Below, one piece after another: positions 56,181 to 64,000 of a DNA stretch of 64,000 nt. Position 1 is the stretch's first letter. Each line of letters starts with the position of its first letter. Made by a program: the position numbers and the translations under genes. The notes under the pieces were generated by a model. That model had not been told where the DNA came from and ran no database searches. It was given only the letters and a program-made list of their open reading frames with translations. Origin of the DNA: Chaunax sp. Z400 (lineage: Eukaryota; Chordata; Actinopteri; Lophiiformes; Chaunacidae); the NCBI GenBank assembly GCA_037577475.1, contig CM075197.1, forward strand, positions 18,116,650-18,180,649, read 5' to 3'.

Positions 56181-59100
56181 TCATTGACGACTGATGGCAC
56201 ACAGCTCATGAGGTGAAGGGGGGAGGGTGAAGCCCACAGCTGGTGTCAGATCCAGTTCATCCTCTGTAACTCCAGGTGGAGGAGCGAAACGAAATCGTTG
56301 GAGGAGGGAGGTGAAGAAGAGAAAGAGCTCCATCTTAGCCAGACCTTCTCCCAGACAGACCCTGCGACCTGAATAAACAACGAGATTTGAAAGGTGTCGA
56401 ACTGGATCGTGCTGTGTAACACACCTCTCTCATTCCTAAACAACACAAACTCGAAATTTGTTGTACCTGCAGAAAAGGGCATGAAGGCATCTCTTCTGGT
56501 AAATTTACCCTCCTTATCCAGGAAGTGTGAAGGGTTGAAAGTGTGTGGGCTCTCCCATTCGCTCTCATCATACAGGACAGATGTAAGAAGAGGGAGCACA
56601 GATGTCCCCTGGAAGCAAAGGAAGAGAGTGAGTTTATCATATACAGTCTCAGAATCAGAGGTAAATGGACATATTCAGGATTCTTTCTTTGTGGAAGTAC
56701 TGAAACAGATGTGAGCAGTCAACCTCTTTGATAAAGTAGCCCTGGAAGGTGACGTCTCGGCTGGTTTTATGAGGAAGAGACATGGGGAGAATGTTGCCAA
56801 GTCTCTGTGTCTCATGGATGACAGCATCAGTGTACGGCAGGTTCTTCCTGTCCTCTACCAAGACCTGACGGCTTCCTATCACGCTGCTCAGCTCCTCCTG
56901 AACCTGGTCTGTTCATAGAAAGATAGTCAGTTAATACTCTTTGTCTGCCTTCACTTAAACAAGACAAAGAGTCTGCAGCGATGACAGCAGCCTTAAGAAC
57001 CGATACTTTGTTGTGCTTTGAGCTGGATGCTAACATCAGCATGGTAGCAACAATGACAATGCTAAGATGTTCGTGGTAAGCAGGAGTAATGTTGAATGGA
57101 ATGTGTCTGCAGACTGGAGACTTTGAATTCTCAGTCATTTTTGATTTAACCAATCAGAGGCTGACCATCTCTTAAAAGGCTCTTTCTCACTTTCTTTTAC
57201 TTCTCCTGAAAAGTGAGAAGTGAATGTAATCATGGAGGCTCATAAATCATTTAAGCTGTGGATACAAGCAGACAAAATGAATTTCCTCAGTTGGCGAAAC
57301 TTTCCTAATAGGCATTATTTGGGTAAACTGACCACTTACTGGGAATCTAAATGGTTACTTTCTAACATAAAAATACTGAACTTAGAATTATAAGAGTCCT
57401 ACACTGATAATTACAGCAGATTTCAGCCTTGCTGCCTGTTGTATTTTATACATTTGCTAGTAACTAGTCATAAATGAAAGTATTGGACTAAGAATTGATT
57501 TACTCTCATTCACAGGTTTTCAAAGACCAATGCTTTGGGTTGGCAGCCAGAGGACTGAGACTCAACATTCAACCATAATTGCTTATTGCACCTTTCAAAA
57601 TATGGACAGCATCCATCCATACAACCTGTGAATGTCTCTCTACATATTGAAGGATCCCCAGCACACTGGGGGTATGTATTAATGTGCATTACAGATTGTG
57701 TCAACGTGAACTGAACTCTGACCGAGCTGCTTGCATTCGGTTAGAGACATCATTTGTTCCTTGTTTGTTGACTGACTGTTGATATGTTGTTAAGCAGCAT
57801 AAATAGTCCAGCATCAGTATCTTAGCACATTTATTCCTTTTGCTCTTCTCTTTATCAAATATTTAAAGGCAACCAGAGGTTAAAAACATAAATTCATGTG
57901 TCATCTCTTTCCTTGCCTTGTATATGAGGATATTTGGCCATTAACAGCAAACCCCATCTGAGTGTAGCTGCTGTGGTGTCAGTACCAGCTGAGAACAGGT
58001 TGGACACTGAATATATGAAGTTATTCTCATTGTAGTGAGTCTCCATCACACAAGAGTCCTAAGAGAAGAAACATCCACGCATCATTATTAAAAAACTGTT
58101 AATGTTGCATGAAAATGTAAAAGATCAAAAGTCTTACCTCGTCTTTCTGCTTCCGAATCAGAAAACAGTCCACAAATCCTCTGCATAGCTGAGGGCTCAG
58201 GGTCTCTTTCAGATTCTTGATTAAATGTTTCAAATCCATGACAGTCACCTCCTTATTTTTCATTATCAGCTGTCGGTTTTTAACCCAACAGAACATCCTG
58301 GGAAACATGTTGTAAAGCTGTGATGCAAACGTGAAAACAACAAAGATTTGTGAAGACAATATTTTCTATATATTTAACATTTCTTGCAGCATGAATGTAA
58401 AAGCTTATATTACATGAACAGCAAGAAGACATGGTCATCAATATCCCCAACAACATGATGTTTGCTTCTAATGTGACTACCCGCTCTCTATCTGAGTACA
58501 CTTTCACACTTTCTTTTCCCCACACACTCTCTTTGCCCACACAACAAATAGTTCACGAGTCTCATACACCACTTCTGATGGGAACAGTGGCGATTCAGAA
58601 AATCAGAGTGACTGCGTGAACAGACACCTATATAGGCTAGGGTCGCGCCCAGCACAGCTGAAGTCTTACAAATCAATCACCATAATGACGAACACCTGGG
58701 ACAGAAGCCCTGTACGTATAAATACGTAGCTCTCTTCACTCAGAGAACAACGGTTACAGAGTAACCTACAGATTTCCAGTTTCCCTCAGGATAGCTGGCA
58801 CTCAGAGTCTCACAGTTTTATATGGTAAAGCCAATGATAAGAGGAAGCCCGACTAGGCTTGGAGCCATAGTTCAAAATAAATATACAAATCAGAACATGT
58901 TCCATGTCTGGAGGCATTCCTTGAATTGACATAATCAGACCAGACACTTTCTACAAAGCTGCATTCTTAATCGTTCAACCTGTTTTCATCAGAAAATGAA
59001 AAGATAAATTAAATTATCGCCTTGGCCAGGTCTTTTCAATCATGCAGAGAAAAATCTCACCAACATTATCGTTTACTCTGAAATGCACCAATGACTGTTA

Positions 59101-60629
59101 TTTCTATGTTATGACTAAATGATGGTTATTCATGATTTAACATGTTTTGGTTGTGGGTACTTAAAAAAAATCTGTTCAGTGTATCACATGATTGTTTTTC
59201 TCAGTAAATTAGGGCTAGTGAATAGAAATTACAGGGTTTTTAAAATTATGCGTTTCCACTGTTGGTCAGTATATATTAAATCTGTCCTAAACCCTGTGTA
59301 CATAACTTTACTTAAATTATTGTGGTGTGTAATTCTTTCAAGATGAACAAACTTACAAAGCAACTAAAGAAGCATACCTGGATTGGTGCAGAGCCAAACA
59401 TGCGTATGTTCTCATTGGCTCTTTTCACCATGTTTTTGAACCTTGTGTCACTGTATTCAAATCTGCTTCCATACACAATGGAGGAGATGATATTGGATGT
59501 TGCATAATTGACTGGACGTGTTGTATCAAATGGTTTCCCTGTAAAGGGGCAGCATGAACAAATTAATTCAAGGCTCAAGCACAACACAAAAGTGGTGCTG
59601 ATATCAAAAGTAACAGACCATGAGGATATAATAATAATATAATAATCACTCAGCGTGATTCAACTGTCGTTGCTTGGTTTGTCAAAACACTTTGTAAACC
59701 GTTGTTTTTAAAGGTGCTATATAAACAAAGATTATTATTATTATTATCTGTCACCATGTCATGAACTATCATTTCCATTAACTCCTGACCTTTGTGCTCT
59801 TCAAACATTTGGATCAAGTGGCCGCATTCCTCCAAGATTTTATCCTCTGCTATTCTTTTACCCATCCCAAAGTCTCTCAGGGTGGTGAGGGCAAAACGTC
59901 TCATCTCTCTCCATGTTTCTCCATTTGTGAACAGAATCCCTATTAAAAATGACATGCAAGTAAAATATATTTGTATTGGTATGTACATATCTTACTATAT
60001 TTATCAGTGATTCACCTAAATAAAACGAGCTAGATATGTAAATGTTGAAATGACAAATACAGCATTATCTGTAGTTTTGCTTTTATAAAACTGTATAACC
60101 ATCAATTTATAACTTTGACTTTGTGCTAATATGTAAAAAGAGTTTCAATGAAGGACATACCTACCATGACCTTTCGTATAATCATAAAATATAGGGGGAA
60201 TATCTCGATCACCAAACTCTTCTGCATTGTTGACCAGAGCCTCTTTGACTGTCTTGAATCCAGCCAAGACCACCACTTTATTTGGTCCCAAGTAAACCGT
60301 AAATACAGATCCATATTTCTTTGAAAGCTGGGAAATAAATTTAGTTGAATGTGTGTGGGGACATTTATGTGAATTCAAATAAATTGCAAGTCGCTTTAGA
60401 AAAATAGTGTTAGGCTCACCTCAAAGAGGGTTTTGTAGGGTCTCTTGAGATCAAGCTGCAATAGGTTGCCAAGCAGGGGAAGAGGTCTCGGTCCTGGAGG
60501 CTCCTTCTCTGTTTTCTGGGAGATGAAGCTGCTGGAGACCATATAGAGGACAAGGAGGAGAGCAACAGCCCCCAATATAGTGGTGGGACTGGAGAAGAAT
60601 AAGAAAACAAAATCCTCTAAAAGAGACAT
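56181..60629 (-). CDS. Cytochrome P450 family 2, CYP2K-like
   Basis: This is a microsomal monooxygenase of the fish CYP2K type, oxidising lipids or xenobiotics with NADPH-P450 reductase. Nine minus-strand exons: 60629-60420, 60327-60165, 59939-59790, 59538-59378, 58317-58138, 58058-57917, 56908-56724, 56608-56467 and 56368-56181. All are phase-consistent, giving 506 residues, normal for CYP2. Seen: an N-terminal membrane anchor (ILGAVALLLVLYMVSSSF), hinge PPGPRPLPLLGNLLQLDLKR, WREMRRFAL (C-helix), AGTDTT (312-317, I-helix), ExxR as HETQR (E368, R371), and heme loop FSAGRRVCLGEG with ligand Cys449. All introns are GT-AG except intron 6, which starts GC. Another in-frame ATG lies 69 bp upstream (60698), but MSLLEDF matches family N-termini. 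Subfamily is by remembered similarity; the exact member number is unknown. Confidence 0.94.
56909..57916. other. P450 intron 6 (GC-AG)
   Basis: A 1.0-kb intron beginning GCAAGG on the minus strand and ending TATGAACAG. No gene or clear repeat inside. Confidence 0.8.
58318..59377. other. P450 intron 4
   Basis: A 1.06-kb intron between exons 4 and 5. I see no repeat or gene in it. Confidence 0.8.
59625..59745 (+). repeat. SINE/LINE 3' tail with ATT microsatellite, in P450 intron 3
   Basis: Contains CACTTTGTAAACCGTTGTTT, TTTAAAGGTGCTATATAAAC and AAAGATTATTATTATTATTA. This is the characteristic tail of several fish SINEs and their partner LINEs, preceded by an ATAATAAT tract. Confidence 0.7.
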
Positions 60630-61606
60630 TTGTTCTGCTGGTGACAGAGCTCCTCTGAGGGAGCTTTGCTGCTGAAAAACAATGCTGTCAATGCTCAAAC
60701 TGACATTTGTGTTGTAGGATTACTCATTCCCTCCCCGCCCGGGCTCTCAAGTGAGAGACTCAAAGTGTCAAAGGTGTCAAATTGAGTTAAAGCACAAGGA
60801 CCACTTTTCTCAGGGTTTAATATTTCGTTTTGGTGGGTTGGGCACAATTATTATGAACAGGTTCAGAGAACAATGTGCTTTAGACAAAGCATCTCCTATT
60901 CGACAGGTACTTTTAGGTTAGAATGTTGGTCACAGTGGTTTAGAAATTCCTGACTGAAGTCAGGACAGAGTTTTGTTGCAGACTAGGTGTCTTTCAGGTC
61001 CTATATATTTAGTCTAGTCTTTGGCTTGTTAAGACAATGAATATCTGTGTGCAAACTTTCATCACAAGTTGTATATGTTTGTCATTTTTATGAAGGAGGT
61101 CATGTTTCATCCTTGTCTGTTTGTTTGTTTGTTTGTCAGCAGGAAAAATACTGAACGGATTTCCTCAAATCTTGGTAGGTAGTAGTAGTGTGTCATAATA
61201 GATTTCCCCCTGGCGAATCTCTTAAACTTCCCATCTCTTTCAACTAATTCTTGCTATTTTAAGCTTCGGTATTTTAGGTGTTTACGTCTGTCATAGGAGG
61301 ATTTTCTTGATTCATTTCTCTTTGATACATCTGAATTAACCTCCTTAAGCATTGTTTCAGATTTCTCCATTTTCGCACAATTATCCCGTTCAACTTGAGT
61401 TTGGCTCATTTAAACAAACCAAGTACTGGAAACTTTTGCTTTTTTCCACACTTAGTTACATCCCACGATGTAATATTACTCTTGTACTTAAGTACCCCAC
61501 AAATTAGAGCTACTTTATTTGAATAGCATGTTTTCTGTTCATACCACTTTCTACTCCACTACTTTTTATGGGAAACAGCCCTTTTGTTATGTGAGAAAAG
61601 TTGTAT

Positions 61607-61740
61607 AAATGGTTCTTCTTCTTTCGGCTGTTCCCTTTAGGGGTCGCCACAGCAGATCATCTGTTTCCATCTGTTCTGCATATTGATTTGGCAAAGGTTT
61701 TACGTCGGATGCCCTTCCTCACACTGATCAGGTATTCTAT
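61607..61740 (+). repeat. Dispersed repeat (GGGGTCGCCACAGC family)
   Basis: Contains TTTCGGCTGTTCCCTTTAGG, GGGTCGCCACAGCAGATCAT, ATTGATTTGGCAAAGGTTTT and ACGTCGGATGCCCTTCCTCA. This is the recognisable wording of a widespread vertebrate repeat. The copy is partial. Confidence 0.6.
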
Positions 61741-62690
61741 TCAGCTTCTAAAATCTTTAATTCACATTCAGACCTGTTATATCGAATGCTCTTAACAGTT
61801 GTGGCAATAGCACACCAGAATAGATTCATATGTACTTTATTGTTCTGCAGCTGTCCTGTTCAATGTTGGGTAGCTGACGTCTTTTGCCCTTATGAAATTA
61901 AATGTTTAATGACAGTTGAAACAACCACTGTGGTTTCACACAATACGTAAATACATACTGTAGCGTGTTGGAGATAGGCGTGTGGAGTTTTTGAGGCCAT
62001 AAGCCCAAGTAACCTGTGTTTAAATGTGTTTTGAATAATTATCAGTTAAGCAGTAATTAATTCTTTAGAAATGTTTCAATAGAAAATTATTAGTTATACA
62101 ACACCATTGCATCATGAGTTTAGTCTTTCACACGGTTAGTGACGTCCCGCCTGGGTGATGCAAGGAGGTGATCAAATAAAATAGCGTGATGTATTGTAAT
62201 AACAAGCACTCCAGAGTAAAAAAAATAAATTATTTTGTCAAATTCATGCAATAAGAAATTACAGCATGCTACAATACTTTTTATTTAGGATACTGCTAGT
62301 TTACGTTATCACAATAACAGTCAGCAAGTGAATTTAAGTGTTACACACACAAAATAAAGAAGTTGGTCTAAGTATTGCACACTCAAAACCTCAAGTTTAC
62401 TTTTCTTAATTTATCTGAGGCAATGAGTTTGCATAATATTTTTAAGTAACTCAACTTCTTAGATTTTACAGAGTGCTGACAGAAAAGAAGCCCCTCAATA
62501 TAAATGAAGGCAGATTATGGCAGCTTCTAAAGGTCATGAGAGTGTGAAACATGTTTAAACAAGAGAAGCAATGTTGGGATCAGTGTGGAGGAGACTGACA
62601 ATTCACTGAACAGTGATGACCCAGAAATGGACAAAGAAAGGGCATGTCAAGTATGCCAAACTGCTCCAGGCAGCTTGGGAAAAAAGAACT

Positions 62691-62860
62691 TCAGTCATTC
62701 ATTGATTTTCTGTAACTGCTTATGCTGTGTAGGGTTGCGGGGGGTGGAGCCTTGCAGTTGACTTTGGGTGGAAGGTAGGGTAAACCCTGTCGCCAATAAG
62801 TCGCCAGTTCATCACAGGGCCAACACATAGAGACAAACAACCATTCAACAACCAAGGAGG
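62691..62860 (-). repeat. Truncated SINE copy
   Basis: The reverse complement of the body and 3' end of the SINE at 22845-23194. It has GATTTTCTGTAACTGCTTAT, AGTCGCCAGTTCATCACAGG and AGACAAACAACCATTCAAC. The 5' tRNA-like part is missing. Confidence 0.75.
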
Positions 62861-63067
62861 ATATGTCATATACTGATGAATCTGCTGTACAATGTTTTGG
62901 GGGGGATGTCGGGGGATATGTCATCTTCAGATGACTCTTGTTTTATATTGTTAGCACACAAAGACAAAACTTATACATCAGTGCAGCTGTCTCTCTTTTA
63001 TTCCTTTTAAAAGGCTTGTGCTTGAAGCCAGGTTTAGGGGTTGCTACACATGGGAAATAAATATAAG

Positions 63068-63230
63068 GGAGGCTATCCCAGCTGACATTGGGTGAGAGGT
63101 AGTGTACACCCTGGACAAGTCACCAGTTCATCACAGGGCACAGCACATAGTGAGACACACAACCATTCACACTCAAATTCACACCTATGGCCTATTTAGG
63201 GTCACCAATACACCTAAATTGCATGTTTAT
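63068..63230 (-). repeat. Truncated SINE copy
   Basis: A second reversed partial copy of the same SINE: GAGGCTATCCCAGCTGACAT, CCTGGACAAGTCACCAGTTC, AACCATTCACACTCAAATTC, GGTCACCAATACACCTAAAT. Confidence 0.75.
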
Positions 63231-63242
63231 GGCCTGTAATGG

Positions 63243-63311
63243 CACTTTTCCACTGCGTAGTACCAGCTCTACTCGGCTCTACTTGAGGCGGTACTATGCA
63301 GTGGAAAAGGG
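63243..63311. mobile_element. Short inverted-repeat element (MITE remnant)
   Basis: The left arm CTTTTCCACTGCGTAGTACC and right arm GGTACTATGCAGTGGAAAAG are reverse complements with two mismatches. They flank about 30 bp containing GCTCTACTCGGCTCTACTTG. This matches a common fish inverted-repeat family that has lost most of its interior. Confidence 0.65.
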
Positions 63312-63329
63312 ACTTTGGACTCCACTAAG

Positions 63330-63500
63330 GTTGACCCTTGCATCTATCCTCTTTGCCGATGATGGTGTTCTTTTCATAACTCTGTGATCTTCAACACACA
63401 CTGGAGTGGTTTGCAGCCAAGTGTTAAGAGGTCACACATCTAATCTAGCCTGGGAACACCTTGGGAACTCCCAGGAGAAATTGGAAAGTGTTGCTGAGTG
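63330..63500 (+). mobile_element. LINE reverse-transcriptase/3' fragment (dead)
   Basis: The plus strand encodes ILFADDGVLF, the RT catalytic box. In another frame comes LEWFAAKC-like coding text, then CCTGGGAACACCTTGGGAAC and AGGAGAAATTGGAAAGTGTT, which resembles the 3' end of fish non-LTR elements. Heavily truncated and frameshifted. Confidence 0.6.
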
Positions 63501-63889
63501 TTGTCCAGGGACATCGGGACATCATTCTTGCTATGAGCTGCCACTGCGAACCACTGTATTGCTGTGCCACCCTAACTAACACCAAACAAAGAATATTTAA
63601 CTCTGCTAAGACAACCATAAAAGAGAGAGACAGCCTGCAAGTGTAATTATTGTATAAGGTGTGGTTTGGAAGAAAAATGTTAGGATCATTTTATTTCTAT
63701 AGAATATTTGAAGGCTATATGCCTGCAACTTGAATAATCGGTCATTCTTCGATTATGACATATCATTAGCACCAGTAGAAGCATGTAGAATTTGTAATAT
63801 TAATTAAACAACACACAATAAAATCACCTTCATTTTCTCATAATAAGTAAAGCCTATTAGGGGGAAATATGATCACGTATGTTGGTGTA

Positions 63890-64000
63890 GCTTCTCATTC
63901 ATCCAGGTCGTGGTAATCTTTGAAGGTTGAATGTGAAGCAACTGGATTTCTGTTTAGGGTTTGAAGACATTTCACCTCTCATCCAAGAGAGACTTCTTGC
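63890..64000 (+). repeat. Dispersed fish repeat cut by the window edge
   Basis: Contains TTCTCATTCATCCAGGTCGT, GAATGTGAAGCAACTGGATT and TCATCCAAGAGAGACTTCTT. This is the wording of a common fish interspersed element whose family I cannot name with certainty. Confidence 0.5.

Larger units (their letters stand above)
60630..64000. other. Repeat-rich intergenic region upstream of the P450 gene
   Basis: 3.4 kb without a supported gene, and no second P450 copy. It contains reversed GGATCCACCC-family sequence (about 61090-61205), a GGGGTCGCCACAGC repeat (61607-61740), two truncated SINE copies, an inverted-repeat element, LINE fragments and, at the right edge, another dispersed repeat. The P450 promoter lies in the first few hundred bases, but no clear TATA box was recognised. 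Confidence 0.7.

Overview
The window is vertebrate nuclear DNA, almost certainly from a ray-finned (teleost) fish. Four protein-coding genes with GT-AG introns can be built exon by exon. Long CA, GT and AT microsatellites and many degenerate copies of fish-type SINE, LINE, hAT and Tc1/mariner repeats lie between the exons. There is no operon, phage, plasmid or CRISPR structure. Most long open frames are antisense shadows, read-throughs of introns, or translated CA repeats.

Layout. From 1 to 42281 the minus strand carries coro7 (coronin-7), whose nine 5' coding exons (about 264 residues, the first WD40 propeller) are spread over 32 kb. One intron of about 21.9 kb separates exons 7 and 8. The rest of the gene runs off the left edge, so 1-10074 is read as intron 9. 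Only 509 bp after the coro7 start codon, on the plus strand, begins dnaja3 (Tid1, a mitochondrial DnaJ co-chaperone; 42791-46963), complete in 11 or 12 exons with two alternative C-termini. After about 3 kb without genes comes hmox2 (heme oxygenase 2; minus strand, 53427-50269), complete in five coding exons. Next is a CYP2K-like cytochrome P450 gene (minus strand, 60629-56181), complete in nine exons with all P450 signature motifs. From 60630 to the right edge there is only repeat-rich intergenic DNA.

How the genes relate. coro7, dnaja3 and hmox2 are also neighbours on human 16p13.3, so this is an ancient vertebrate block. Differences from the human layout as I know it: no vasorin-like frame in the coro7 introns seen here, no NMRAL1-like gene between dnaja3 and hmox2, and hmox2 in the opposite relative orientation. 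coro7 and dnaja3 probably share a short bidirectional promoter. hmox2 and the P450 are both microsomal enzymes that work with NADPH-cytochrome P450 reductase, but nothing in the sequence suggests that their adjacency is functional.

I did not find an undescribed biological system. The points most worth checking are the dnaja3 alternative terminal exons, the loss of two of three heme-regulatory Cys-Pro motifs in hmox2, a GC-AG intron in the P450 gene, the divergent promoter, the giant coro7 intron, and a well-bounded non-autonomous DNA transposon at 3232-3643.
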